Of a stretch of 31,466 bases of DNA, positions 21,998-30,074 are shown in pieces. Position 1 is the stretch's first letter. Each line of letters opens with the position of its first letter. The DNA is from a virus, in the IMG/VR virus record IMGVR_UViG_3300037963_000354, positions 1-31,466 of that record; one strand, written 5' to 3'. The notes beneath the pieces were generated by a model. It worked only from the letters and a program-made list of their open reading frames with translations. It was not told the DNA's origin and ran no database searches. Made by a program: the position numbers and the translations under genes.

Positions 21998-22426
21998 ATG
22001 CCTTCAACTGGTTTAATGAACGGAACTACCGTTGTATTAAGTATCAAAAATGCTGATGGTGGGAGTTATTCTCCTATTGGTCATGCAACTTCATCTTCAA
22101 TAAGTTATTCTTTAGACACACCTGATGCTACATCAAAAGATTCAGGTGGTTATAGAGAAATTATTGCTGGAACTAGGTCACTAGATTTTAGTTTTGATGG
22201 TTTTGTAGCTTACGATGATGCAACAAATCTTGAAGAATTAATGGTGTTTATAAATAATAGAACAAAAGTTAATTGCAAGTTTGCAACTGCCTTAACTGGT
22301 GATGTTGTTTATTCTTGTGATGGCTTTTTAACATCAATAGAATATAGTGCAGAGAGTGAATCTCCAGTATCATATTCAGGGAGTTTTTCTTCAACTGGTA
22401 GTGTAACTATTGGTACTAATTCTTAA
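21998..22426 (+). CDS. major tail tube protein (TP901-1 type)
   Basis: The 142-residue product fits the TP901-1-like tube family: MNGTTVVLSIKN, IGHATSSSISYSLDTPDATS followed by KDSGGYREIIAGTRSLDFSF, and the closing DGFLTSIEYSAESESPVSYS strand. Rings of this protein form the tail tube. It is beta-rich, the usual length for a siphophage tube subunit, and is followed by the chaperone pair and tape measure, the standard tail order. Confidence 0.85.
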   Translation: MPSTGLMNGTTVVLSIKNADGGSYSPIGHATSSSISYSLDTPDATSKDSGGYREIIAGTRSLDFSFDGFVAYDDATNLEELMVFINNRTKVNCKFATALTGDVVYSCDGFLTSIEYSAESESPVSYSGSFSSTGSVTIGTNS

Positions 22427-22435
22427 TTTTTAATT

Positions 22436-22452
22436 TACAATTATTAATTGTA
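22436..22452. repeat. 17-nt palindrome upstream of the tail chaperone gene
   Basis: TACAATTATTAATTGTA is self-complementary around a central T at 22444. It lies 11-27 bases before the ATG at 22463 and covers a TTG that could otherwise act as a start. It could form a weak hairpin near the start codon or bind a dimeric protein. Confidence 0.35.
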
Positions 22453-22462
22453 CATTTACTTA

Positions 22463-22831
22463 ATGAATAGTAAAAGAGGTTACGTAGAGGTAGAGATTGG
22501 AGGGAAACTAAGAACCCTCCACTTCTCTATGAATTTTTGGTGTCACTTTACTGACACATTAAACATAGGTCTTAATGATTTAGATAAATTCTTTACTAAA
22601 GGAATTAATGTTTCAACAATAAGGGCTTTAATATATTCAGGTTTAATTGCTTATGACCAAGAAGAAAGAAACAATATTGATTATACTATTTATGATGTTG
22701 GCTCTTGGCTTGAAGATTTTGATTCAGAGCAACTTACCAAAGTTATGAATACACTTTCTCAATCTAGAATTTTGGGCAATGACCTAAATATGGGTATTCA
22801 AAGGAACAATAAAAATCAAAAAAAAAAGTAG
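22463..22831 (+). CDS. tail assembly chaperone, short (G-like) form, 122 aa
   Basis: The product has the sequence pattern of phage tail assembly chaperones: VEIGGKLRTLHFSMNFWCHF, then a helical region (LDKFFTKGINVSTIRALIYS, GLIAYDQEERNNIDYTIYDV) and the Lys-rich end NKNQKKK. Such proteins coat the tape measure during tail assembly. ATG at 22463 is preferred to TTG at 22448. The last codons lie in a run of ten A residues followed by G and TAG, forming the slippery heptamer A_AAA_AAG that fuses it to the downstream frame. Confidence 0.75.
   Translation: MNSKRGYVEVEIGGKLRTLHFSMNFWCHFTDTLNIGLNDLDKFFTKGINVSTIRALIYSGLIAYDQEERNNIDYTIYDVGSWLEDFDSEQLTKVMNTLSQSRILGNDLNMGIQRNNKNQKKK
22822..22828 (+). 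promoter_or_regulatory. -1 ribosomal frameshift site A_AAA_AAG
   Basis: The zero-frame codons AAA (22823-22825) and AAG (22826-22828) precede TAG at 22829-22831. A -1 slip on the canonical X_XXY_YYZ heptamer continues with GTA GAT GGT at 22828 and stays open to 23166. This matches the G/GT arrangement of siphophage chaperones. Confidence 0.75.
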
Positions 22832-23166
22832 ATGGTGATAGTTGGGAATTAATCCTAGATTATTACATAGGTCAATGTGGTTTACATCCTGATACATTTT
22901 GGAAAAATACTTTAAATGAAAATATAAGGCTTTCAGAATCCTTCCAAATAAAACAAAATTTAGAATGGGAAAGGCTAAGATATTTAGCAACCATGATGAT
23001 AAATCTAAAAGCTACTAAATCATCACAAAGAATACAACCTAGTAAATTATTCAAATTACCACAAGATGCTAAGGACAATATTCCAAAAGCAAAACCATTA
23101 TCTAAAGAGCAATTAGATTCACTAATTGATAAATGGAATAACATTAAAGAATGGAAAAAAACGTAA
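22828..23166 (+). CDS. frameshifted (T) extension of the tail assembly chaperone
   Basis: This frame encodes 112 further residues (VDGDSWELILDYYIGQCG at its start and NNIKEWKKT at its end) and has no plausible start codon near its beginning. It should therefore be made only as the C-terminal part of a fusion of about 234 residues through a -1 slip at 22822-22828. The content is typical of T domains: a helical start with Cys-Gly (DYYIGQCGLHPDTFW), WERLRYLATMMINLK and a charged end. The T domain recruits the tail tube protein to the tape measure. The next gene, after a promoter box, is the tape measure. Confidence 0.75.
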   Translation, partial: VDGDSWELILDYYIGQCGLHPDTFWKNTLNENIRLSESFQIKQNLEWERLRYLATMMINLKATKSSQRIQPSKLFKLPQDAKDNIPKAKPLSKEQLDSLIDKWNNIKEWKKT

Positions 23167-23179
23167 GTTCTAAAATATT

Positions 23180-23187
23180 TATATTTG
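23180..23187 (+). promoter_or_regulatory. -7 box TATATTTG before the tape measure gene
   Basis: Exact TAnnTTTG match ending 16 bases before the ATG at 23204. Confidence 0.55.
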
Positions 23188-23203
23188 TTTCTAAATATTT
23201 CTT

Positions 23204-25546
23204 ATGTTAGGACAAGAACGATTACACTATAGAGTTACTGGTGATGCAAAAGGATTTAAAGGTGCTATTCAAACATCTCAAAAATCACTTAATGGTTTTC
23301 AAAATCAAATTAAAGGAGTTGCTAGTAATTTAAAACTTTTGATGACTGGTGCTTTAGTGGGTGCTGGTTATCAATCTGTAAGACTAGCAAAAGACTTCAC
23401 CAAATCCATGACACAAATAAAAGCACTTGTAGGAGTTGCTAGTGATGAAGTGGATGCAATGGGTGAAAGTGCTAGAAAAATGGCAGTAAATACTGGTGTA
23501 AGTGCAAATGAGGCGGCTGAAGCATTGTTCTTTATTACCTCTGCTGGTCTAAGAGGTAAAGATGCAATGGCTGTTCTAGAGCAATCTTTGAAGGCGGCAT
23601 CAGTTGGATTGGGTGAAACAAAGGTTGTTGCGGACCTAGCGACCTCTGCCCTTAATGCGTATGGTGTTGAAAACTTAACTGCAAGTGATGCGACAGATGT
23701 TTTAGTGTCTGCTGTAAGAGAAGGTAAGTTAGAGGCTAGTGAACTAGGTGATTCAATGGGTAGAGTTCTACCTATAGCATCACAACTTGGAGTAGACTTC
23801 CATGAAGTTGGTGGTGCATTCGCGGCAATGTCAAGAACTGGTACTAATGCGGCAGAGGCATCTACTGCGATAAAAGGAATATTACTTGGATTAATAAAAC
23901 CAACTGAAAAAGGTAGGCAAGAACTTAGAAAAATGAACCTTTCTTATGAGGGTTTAAGAAAACAACTAAAAGAAGAAGGACTACTGTCATTACTAGAAAC
24001 TTTAAAATTAAATTTTGAAGGTAATGTAGAAGCTCAACAAAATGTCTTTAATAATAGTAGAGCATTACTTGGTGTAATGGATTTACTTGGTAAGGGTATT
24101 GATAGCACTAGAGTTATAATGGATAATATGTCTAAATCTACTGGTGCAACTGAAACTGCATTTGAAGATTCTAAGTCTGCATCTAAAGATTATGATATTG
24201 AAATAGCCAAACTAAATGACCACTTATTAGAGATTGGACAAACTACCTTACCATTAGTAAACAAAGGATTAAGATTTTTAAACTTTTTGTTAGGTGGTAA
24301 ACCTGATGATAGAAGTGCTGTAGAAATTGCTTTAGATAGATTAGATAAATTACAAAAAAAAGTTGACCAAACTACTGGTGCTTTAGAATACTGGCAAAAG
24401 AAAGGATTAGAAGGAGAAAAAATACAAAGATTTATTGATGCAGTAGAAGAAGCAAAAGCAAATTTAGAAAAACAAAAATTAGTTGTAGAAGAATTAACAA
24501 CTGAATTAGATAATCTAGATAAACAAACAGATAAAAATTCTGATTCTAATAATGATAATGTAGAAACCATAAAAAATCTCAATGAAGAATATGATAATTA
24601 TTTAGAAAAAATAAAAGAACTACAAAATGCTGAAAAAATATTAGGTGATGAATTTGATTTAACAAACGAAAGCATAAAACTTACACAAGAAACTTTAATA
24701 GAATTATTAAATCTTGGCAAAGAAAATACTTTAGCATTTGGACAACTAACTGAAGAACTAAGAAAACTACAAAGTTTAGAAGCTGTAGACCTTGCTGAAA
24801 AGATGGGTGATGAAGCTGATTTAGAATTTGATGATGTCATAGATTTTTCTGAACTAGAAAAAGAATTAGAAAATGTTAAAACATTTAGAGATGAATTAAA
24901 TGCAATTAATGAACAAGCTAATGCTGATTTATCACAATCAGTAGATAGTATGTTTGAAGAACAAAACCAAAAAAGGTTACAACAATTCCAAAGTTTTCAA
25001 CAACAAGTCCAACAAGTAGCTGGTATTATGCAACAACATTTAGTTGGATTATCTGACCAATTTATTGCTAGTCTTGGTTTAGCTAATGAAGGCATACAAG
25101 GTATTGTGCAAAGTATGTTAAAAGTATTGATGCAATTAGCAATACAATCAATAATCAATGCGGCAGTTTCTAAGGCTTTAGCTAAAGGACAAGTAGCATC
25201 ACAATTCTCTACAGCACAAGCTGGTGCAATATCTTCTGCAACAAATACTGCATCATTGATACCGGGTGGATTCTTTGCATTACCGGGCATGATAGCAGCG
25301 GCTACATCATTGGTTGGTGGTGCTTTTGCTGGACTTACTGCCTTTGCTGAAGGTGGTATTGTGACTAGACCAGTTATGGGTCTTGTAGGTGAGGCTGGCG
25401 CTGAAGCTATTATACCATTAGAAAAATTACCACATTTAATGAATGCTAGTCAAGGCACACAAAAAGGTCAATTTACACTAAGAGGTCAAGACCTAGTTTT
25501 AGCATTAGAAAGGGCTGGTGATTTTAGAACAAGGATAACTGGTTAA
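23204..25546 (+). CDS. tail tape measure protein, 780 aa
   Basis: Residues about 60-270 form the TP901-type tape-measure core (DFTKSMTQIKALVGVASDEV, SANEAAEALFFITSAGLRGK, LGDSMGRVLPIASQLGVDFH). Long coiled coils follow (about 385-610), then a hydrophobic region (about 640-725, including GGFFALPGMIAAATSLVGGA) and the terminal VGEAGAEAIIPLEKL typical of tape measures. Length sets tail length: at roughly 0.15 nm per residue the tail would be near 115 nm, a siphovirus tail. The N-terminal core is rich in GCG and CTA codons unlike the coiled-coil part. It ends 4 bases before the next gene. Confidence 0.92.
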   Translation: MLGQERLHYRVTGDAKGFKGAIQTSQKSLNGFQNQIKGVASNLKLLMTGALVGAGYQSVRLAKDFTKSMTQIKALVGVASDEVDAMGESARKMAVNTGVSANEAAEALFFITSAGLRGKDAMAVLEQSLKAASVGLGETKVVADLATSALNAYGVENLTASDATDVLVSAVREGKLEASELGDSMGRVLPIASQLGVDFHEVGGAFAAMSRTGTNAAEASTAIKGILLGLIKPTEKGRQELRKMNLSYEGLRKQLKEEGLLSLLETLKLNFEGNVEAQQNVFNNSRALLGVMDLLGKGIDSTRVIMDNMSKSTGATETAFEDSKSASKDYDIEIAKLNDHLLEIGQTTLPLVNKGLRFLNFLLGGKPDDRSAVEIALDRLDKLQKKVDQTTGALEYWQKKGLEGEKIQRFIDAVEEAKANLEKQKLVVEELTTELDNLDKQTDKNSDSNNDNVETIKNLNEEYDNYLEKIKELQNAEKILGDEFDLTNESIKLTQETLIELLNLGKENTLAFGQLTEELRKLQSLEAVDLAEKMGDEADLEFDDVIDFSELEKELENVKTFRDELNAINEQANADLSQSVDSMFEEQNQKRLQQFQSFQQQVQQVAGIMQQHLVGLSDQFIASLGLANEGIQGIVQSMLKVLMQLAIQSIINAAVSKALAKGQVASQFSTAQAGAISSATNTASLIPGGFFALPGMIAAATSLVGGAFAGLTAFAEGGIVTRPVMGLVGEAGAEAIIPLEKLPHLMNASQGTQKGQFTLRGQDLVLALERAGDFRTRITG

Positions 25547-25550
25547 GATT

Positions 25551-27932
25551 ATGGCATACGGTGAATTGTTTAGAGTGAATTTCTTTGATACTGATGAAAA
25601 TAAATTTTTATTAGAAATATTAGAAGATGGATATACTGGTGCTATTTCAACTAATTTAATACTCGGACCAAATCCAGTTGTAGTATCATACCAGCAAGAT
25701 GATGATTTCTTTTCACCAATCATAGGTAGTTCATGTAAGTTTCAATTTTATGTGGATGAAAATACTGGAACAAAAACATGGGAGTTATCTGATTCAAATT
25801 GGAATCTTACTGATTTCTTATGGAATGCTGAAGGTAGCATACAATTTTTAGAACCACAAAATGATAGACAATTCCAAACAATAGTAAGTTCACAAGTATT
25901 AAATGGAACAAGTGATGCTTATGCTGTAGCAAGTAGATTAAAAGATACATCTGTAAATTTTACAAATTCATTAAAAGTTGGAGACATAGTAATAAATACA
26001 ACCACAAGTGATAGAACAACTGTAGCCCAAGTTAGTAGTGATACAATAATAAAATTATCTGCTGATATTTTTTCTAGTGCTGGTGGTGAAAGCTATGAAA
26101 TATATAGAAAATATTGGAGTGGATTTATTGTACAAGATTCATTTAATTTACCATTACAACCATATCCATTCTTGGTAGAGGCTTATGCTAGTGATTTATT
26201 AGGAACTATAGATGGTTATGATTATGGATTATCTACAACAAGACCTTCTGCTAAAGATGCGATTACTGAATGTTTAAGACAAATCAATTTAGAAAATGGA
26301 CAAGGGGATAGTGGTAAGTCATTAGATTTTTCTTATAAATATCTATGTAGAATTTTTCAAAATTCTGCTGATGGGGCGAGTGTCACAAAAGGCAATCCAT
26401 TTTCACAAACTTATATTAATAATGTTGAAGCATTTAAAGACCAAAATGGCAACCCTTTAGATTGTAAGTTTATATTAAGCAGTTTGCTAAAAATGTTTAA
26501 CTGTAGAATATTTCAACATGAAAGCACATGGACTATAATAAGTAATGATGCATTGTCACTTTCTGCCTTTGACCAAAACTATTCTTCTTCAAATCCATCA
26601 CAATTTTTAACTTATGATAAAAATGGTGGTAATGAAATAGCACTATCATTAACTAATGGTGAGGTGGTAAAGAATATTAATAGTACAACTAATGCTGATA
26701 CCATACAACCTTTAAATGGTGACTTGTCTAAAAGTATTAGGAGACCAGCTATTAGAAATAGAGTTAATGTAAATATAAAAAACACATTAACTGATTTAAT
26801 TGTAAATGGTAACTTTGAAAGTACATCAGCACCATCAGGTTCTATTCCAGCAGATGCTTATGCAATTAATACATGGTCAATAACTGATACTGCTACAACA
26901 TTTGCAATAGATAAAGATACTGCTACTTATGGCATTACACCATACCAAGCTAACAAATGTTTTTTACACATTGGTAATGACACAAGTGGTGGTGGTGCAT
27001 CTAACATAATTGCAACAAATAGTTCTGCAAGTATTAGTAATACTTTTAATGATACACAATTTAGCTTTGCGTTACAAGCTGACCAACCAGCAACTTATGA
27101 TGGTAATTTATTAGATTACTTTTTTTACTTTAAAATATATGTTGACCCAACAAGCGGTAGTAATTATTATTATTCTATTATTGACAATGAATGGAAAACT
27201 GCATCTACAACTATTAATAATATAAGAGGTTCTACTGCAAATGAATGGGTAAGATATAACTTTACATTAACACCACCACCAGTTACTGGTACTTTATATG
27301 TAGAACTCTATGAGCCTGAAGAAGCTAACTTTCCTAGTGGCACTTCTTTTAGATTGTATTTAGACCAAATAGAATTTTCTTCTACAACTGAATTAGAATT
27401 TTATTCTACTCTTACAAAAATATCAGAACCTACTTATAGAAATAATAGTGGGGTTGTACCACCATTTGATTTAAGATTCGGTCAGATAGAAGATACTGGA
27501 TACTCAAATTGTCTTGTAAATAGTGCTGGTAGTCATATAACAAGCTACCAACACTTTGATAATAATTATGCTGAAGATTTAGAAATATTGATGTGTAGAT
27601 TAAGATTGTCTGATGTTAGTACAAACAATGGTAGATATGAAGGTACATATAGAAAAATAAAAGATAGTAGTGGATTCTTAACACCTATTACTATGTTGAC
27701 ATTCCCAAAGATGAATTTCACTACAATGCCTGATAATACTGACCAAACTGCTATAGATAATTTAGAATATAATATTGCAAAGAATAGATACAAATTAAGA
27801 ACACATACACCTAATCAAACAAATCTTACTGCATTTAGTGATGTATCATTTACTAGAGGTTACTTTGATTCAAGACCTGAAGATAGTGCTGACCCATTAT
27901 TACAATATTCATACTTTAGAAGAAGTAACTAA
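25551..27932 (+). CDS. distal tail protein with carbohydrate-binding-like domain, 793 aa
   Basis: The N-terminal third (GELFRVNFFDTDENKFLLEI, VVVSYQQDDDFFSPIIGSSC) resembles proteins at the tail tip of Bacteroidota phages. From about residue 415 to 608 a jelly-roll-like module begins with LIVNGNFESTSAPSG and contains TWSITD, FYFKIYVDPTSG and YLDQIEF. The N-G-x-F-E opening and the Trp are usual in CBM4/9-type carbohydrate-binding modules. The C-terminus (YFDSRPEDSADPLLQYSYF) is short. It probably binds surface glycans or builds the tip. It is the last gene of the rightward arm. Confidence 0.7.
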   Translation: MAYGELFRVNFFDTDENKFLLEILEDGYTGAISTNLILGPNPVVVSYQQDDDFFSPIIGSSCKFQFYVDENTGTKTWELSDSNWNLTDFLWNAEGSIQFLEPQNDRQFQTIVSSQVLNGTSDAYAVASRLKDTSVNFTNSLKVGDIVINTTTSDRTTVAQVSSDTIIKLSADIFSSAGGESYEIYRKYWSGFIVQDSFNLPLQPYPFLVEAYASDLLGTIDGYDYGLSTTRPSAKDAITECLRQINLENGQGDSGKSLDFSYKYLCRIFQNSADGASVTKGNPFSQTYINNVEAFKDQNGNPLDCKFILSSLLKMFNCRIFQHESTWTIISNDALSLSAFDQNYSSSNPSQFLTYDKNGGNEIALSLTNGEVVKNINSTTNADTIQPLNGDLSKSIRRPAIRNRVNVNIKNTLTDLIVNGNFESTSAPSGSIPADAYAINTWSITDTATTFAIDKDTATYGITPYQANKCFLHIGNDTSGGGASNIIATNSSASISNTFNDTQFSFALQADQPATYDGNLLDYFFYFKIYVDPTSGSNYYYSIIDNEWKTASTTINNIRGSTANEWVRYNFTLTPPPVTGTLYVELYEPEEANFPSGTSFRLYLDQIEFSSTTELEFYSTLTKISEPTYRNNSGVVPPFDLRFGQIEDTGYSNCLVNSAGSHITSYQHFDNNYAEDLEILMCRLRLSDVSTNNGRYEGTYRKIKDSSGFLTPITMLTFPKMNFTTMPDNTDQTAIDNLEYNIAKNRYKLRTHTPNQTNLTAFSDVSFTRGYFDSRPEDSADPLLQYSYFRRSN

Positions 27933-27956
27933 AAAAGGCTACCCATAAGAGTAGCC
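27931..27956 (-). terminator. terminator of the leftward arm at the convergent junction
   Basis: GGCTAC at 27937-27942 and GTAGCC at 27951-27956 form a 6-bp hairpin with an 8-nt loop. On the minus strand it is followed by six T residues (complement of AAAAAA at 27931-27936). On the plus strand no T-tract follows. It therefore stops leftward transcription just before it would enter the tail gene. Confidence 0.75.
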
Positions 27957-27984
27957 CAAAAATGAAAAATCAAAGATAGCTATT

Positions 27985-28377
27985 TTAAGCTAATATTTTT
28001 TCAATGTTATACTTTTCTCCATACATAAAGAGAAACTCTGTTAAATCACTTCTAAATGCCTTAGATTCTCCTTTGTTATATAATCCAATAACCTTACAGT
28101 CTTTTAAATATATTGTCTCATGAGACATAGTATTGTGTTCACAATAAACAACACTACCAATCTTACCACAATCTTCCCAAGCATCTATTATTCTTTCTAG
28201 CATCATTCTCTGACCTAATGGAACTTTAACACCTACTTTTTTTAATTCAAATAATAATAAATACTTGGAATCAAATTCTAAAACTGCATCAATATCTGAT
28301 GGATGTATTTTGCCATTTTGTACACCTTTAAAATCAATTATTTGTTTTGCTCTGTTTGGATGCTTTATTAATCCCAT
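27985..28377 (-). CDS. PD-(D/E)XK nuclease-like protein, 130 aa
   Basis: The product has a compact nuclease-fold signature: HPSDIDAVLEFDSKYLLLFELKK with Asp30 (or Asp28), then Glu44-x-Lys46 on the next strand, the classical D...ExK metal site. A helix (LGQRMMLERIIDAWE) and strands containing SVVYCEH follow. It may be a DNA nuclease acting in recombination, repair or host DNA breakdown. It is the last gene of the leftward arm and overlaps the upstream gene by 44 bases. No specific family name is certain. Confidence 0.6.
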   Translation of the reverse strand: MGLIKHPNRAKQIIDFKGVQNGKIHPSDIDAVLEFDSKYLLLFELKKVGVKVPLGQRMMLERIIDAWEDCGKIGSVVYCEHNTMSHETIYLKDCKVIGLYNKGESKAFRSDLTEFLFMYGEKYNIEKILA

Positions 28378-28540
28378 TCTCTAACTTTTTTAAACTGTCA
28401 TCTTCTACCTTAATAAAATCCTTTAATATTTTAAGCTGTTCTTTATATACTTCAATTATTTCTCTTCTATGTTTTAAATCATGCATATTGTCTGAACAAC
28501 TATCTAGAAAATGTTTCTTTATCAATTCAGAGATTTGCAT
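28334..28540 (-). CDS. hypothetical coiled-coil protein, 68 aa
   Basis: The product is helical and charged (REIIEVYKEQLKILKDFIKV followed by EDDSLKKLENGINKASKQ), suggesting a coiled coil, with no membrane segment. No family recognised. It begins inside the end of the upstream gene (19-base overlap) and overlaps the downstream nuclease gene by 44 bases. These long overlaps are typical of the compact early region. Confidence 0.55.
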   Translation of the reverse strand: MQISELIKKHFLDSCSDNMHDLKHRREIIEVYKEQLKILKDFIKVEDDSLKKLENGINKASKQSKTNN

Positions 28541-28776
28541 AGTTTTAATTTAGCTTTTAGTTGTCTTTGTTCTTGGTTTAATCTTCTTTTTTCTAATGTA
28601 ATATACTGAATTCTTCTTTCTATTATATAATCTAAAGAATCTGTAATTTCATTTGCTGGTAAACTGATGCTGTAAAGTTCATCAGTTTCAGTCATACCTT
28701 CAAAAATTATATCATTCTCATGATTCCAAAGGACATTTACACTTCTCATTGTAATATATTTACTTGGACTACTCAT
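28522..28776 (-). CDS. hypothetical protein, 84 aa
   Basis: ATG at 28776 is chosen because it overlaps the stop of the 29-residue membrane peptide gene as ATGA; an upstream GTG at 28800 would add 8 residues inside that gene. The product has a beta-like first half (SVNVLWNHENDIIFEGMTE, LYSISLP) and a long basic helix at the end (IERRIQYITLEKRRLNQEQR). The helix could mediate dimerisation or nucleic-acid contact. No family recognised. Confidence 0.55.
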   Translation of the reverse strand: MSSPSKYITMRSVNVLWNHENDIIFEGMTETDELYSISLPANEITDSLDYIIERRIQYITLEKRRLNQEQRQLKAKLKLCKSLN

Positions 28777-28862
28777 GATACTAAAATTAAAGCAAACCAC
28801 AACAAGTAAAACAAAACTGTAAGGAATAAAAATCCTTTAATAATTTCTATATTCTTTTTCAT
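28773..28862 (-). CDS. 29-aa single-helix membrane peptide
   Basis: The frame from ATG at 28862 encodes MKKNIEIIKGFLFLTVLFYL and then LWFALILVS. It is a basic N-terminus followed by one hydrophobic helix to the end, so it is predicted to insert N-in. Its stop overlaps the next start as ATGA, which supports translation. Such peptides can modulate membrane enzymes or exclude other phages, but nothing shows the role here. Confidence 0.55.
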   Translation of the reverse strand: MKKNIEIIKGFLFLTVLFYLLWFALILVS

Positions 28863-28868
28863 TTTTTT

Positions 28869-28991
28869 TTATTTACAAAATTTACACACACCATTTTTTC
28901 TAGGTACTGTTCTATAACAATTATTTCTAGTGCATAACCAAATGCTAAAAAACTTTCTAATAATTGTTCTTATATATTTATACATCATCAT
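28869..28991 (-). CDS. 40-aa Cys-rich mini-protein
   Basis: The frame starts at the first of three consecutive ATG codons (28991), overlapping the upstream stop as ATGA, and encodes MMMYKYIRTIIRKFFSIWLC followed by TRNNCYRTVPRKNGVCKFCK. Four Cys residues are arranged as C-x4-C and C-x2-C with 11 residues between, which could bind one zinc ion. A basic aromatic helix precedes them. No family recognised; a nucleic-acid-binding or host-takeover role is possible. Confidence 0.55.
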   Translation of the reverse strand: MMMYKYIRTIIRKFFSIWLCTRNNCYRTVPRKNGVCKFCK

Positions 28992-29269
28992 TCATCATGT
29001 TTTATGTAGGCAACTACTTTTAAACTAACTGCTTCACAATCTGTATCAATATCTAAATAGGACAAGTGAGAATCCCAAATGTCAGGATTATCAGCTTTCT
29101 GTATTTCAAACCAAATAGGCTTAGAATATCTACTTGCTCTTGTTTCATATATTTCTTCTGCAAGAGTTTTCATTGATACAACATCTTCTGTTATTGTTGT
29201 ATCTCTTTTTCTTTTTTCTAATTGCTTATGTGCATCAGAAAATGGTATTATTTCACTTATCTTTTTCAT
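28988..29269 (-). CDS. hypothetical protein, 93 aa
   Basis: The product has a charged helical start (SDAHKQLEKRKRDTTITEDV), a middle helix (LAEEIYETRASRYSKPIWF) and an acidic beta-like end (WDSHLSYLDIDTDCEAVSLK). No membrane segment. No family recognised. ATG at 29269 lies inside the end of the upstream 55-residue gene (17-base overlap), and the stop overlaps the next start, so it is part of the coupled early operon. Confidence 0.55.
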   Translation of the reverse strand: MKKISEIIPFSDAHKQLEKRKRDTTITEDVVSMKTLAEEIYETRASRYSKPIWFEIQKADNPDIWDSHLSYLDIDTDCEAVSLKVVAYIKHDE

Positions 29270-29420
29270 AGTATTTAATTAAGTTATTTATTTTTAATTC
29301 AACTGCATCCCACATATCAGATTCAAACTCACTTGTTGACCATTCTATGTATTGTCTGCAAGTCTCTTTCATTACTTGTAAATCTTTTTTTTGATTTATA
29401 AATTTGCTATAATGTTTCAT
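29253..29420 (-). CDS. hypothetical protein, 55 aa
   Basis: The frame from ATG at 29420 (TAATG overlap with the upstream stop) encodes MKHYSKFINQKKDLQVMKET and a helical remainder ending INNLIKYYEKDK. The stop TGA at 29255-29253 falls inside the following gene. The product is soluble, helical and has one Cys and two Trp. No family recognised. The start overlap on one side and the stop inside the next gene argue for real translation. Confidence 0.55.
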   Translation of the reverse strand: MKHYSKFINQKKDLQVMKETCRQYIEWSTSEFESDMWDAVELKINNLIKYYEKDK

Positions 29421-29647
29421 TATTTACACTTTACAACTAAAGCCCTATCATCTACAACCATTTCTAATTTACCTTGCTTTTGCAAGTCTAATAAAGGCTT
29501 ATAATGTTCTGATAAATGCAAAACCTTTAACATTCCCTTAGCTGACTGTGGCTCTTTGCTTTCACTATCATCTAAAGAAACATAATACAATCCATCTTCT
29601 ACTTTTTCAAAGTAAGTATATTCTACTAATTCATCTAAATATTTCAT
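29420..29647 (-). CDS. hypothetical protein, 75 aa
   Basis: The product is acidic with beta-like stretches (YTYFEKVEDGLYYVSLDDSE) and a C-terminal segment (KQGKLEMVVDDRALVVKC). No family recognised. It is the first gene after a promoter box and probably leads the operon of overlapping small genes that runs down to the terminator at 27936. Confidence 0.55.
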   Translation of the reverse strand: MKYLDELVEYTYFEKVEDGLYYVSLDDSESKEPQSAKGMLKVLHLSEHYKPLLDLQKQGKLEMVVDDRALVVKCK

Positions 29648-29674
29648 TTTTTATTATTTTAATTTAACAATAAT

Positions 29675-29682
29675 CAAATTTA
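29675..29682 (-). promoter_or_regulatory. -7 box TAAATTTG leading the small-gene operon
   Basis: The plus strand reads CAAATTTA, giving TAAATTTG on the minus strand, identical to the box at 1194-1187. It ends 27 bases before the ATG at 29647 in an AT-only gap. Confidence 0.5.
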
Positions 29683-29723
29683 AAAAAAATTTTAATAAAT
29701 ACAAAATATTTTTAAAATATTTT

Positions 29724-30074
29724 TTAATAAGGTTTGATAATATTATTATCTGTGAGCATTTCTAGAATCTCCAACCAGTCATTTTTTTCCATAATTACAT
29801 ACTCCCTACCACCTTGTCTTTTGTGATAGATTAATTTATACAATGGTTTGTTGGGTCTCATTTGGTCTAGTATCTTATGATAGCTAGGATTGTTGGTTGT
29901 AGCCTTACATTGAATTGCAAAGGGGTCAGTTCCTACTAAATCTATTTTAGCATTGTCAATCATCTTAGATGCATACCTAGAAGTTTCACAAAACTTCCAT
30001 CCAAAGTTTCTAAATTCTTTCCGTATTGCTCTTTCGTAATCGTGACCCTTTCTTCGTGATTTCATTCCGGACAT
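29724..30074 (-). CDS. Holliday-junction-resolvase-like nuclease (PD-(D/E)XK), 116 aa
   Basis: From ATG at 30074 the product reads KSRRKGHDYERAIRKEF (Glu14), then KIDLVG with Asp45 and AIQCKAT with Gln55-x-Lys57. This is the E...D...(E/Q)xK metal site of Hjc/Hjr-type resolvases, including the basic N-terminal RRKG before the first Glu. It would resolve branched DNA before packaging or in recombination together with the exonuclease of the same arm. ATG at 30065 is an equally good start; a GTG at 30092 is less likely. Confidence 0.75.
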   Translation of the reverse strand: MSGMKSRRKGHDYERAIRKEFRNFGWKFCETSRYASKMIDNAKIDLVGTDPFAIQCKATTNNPSYHKILDQMRPNKPLYKLIYHKRQGGREYVIMEKNDWLEILEMLTDNNIIKPY

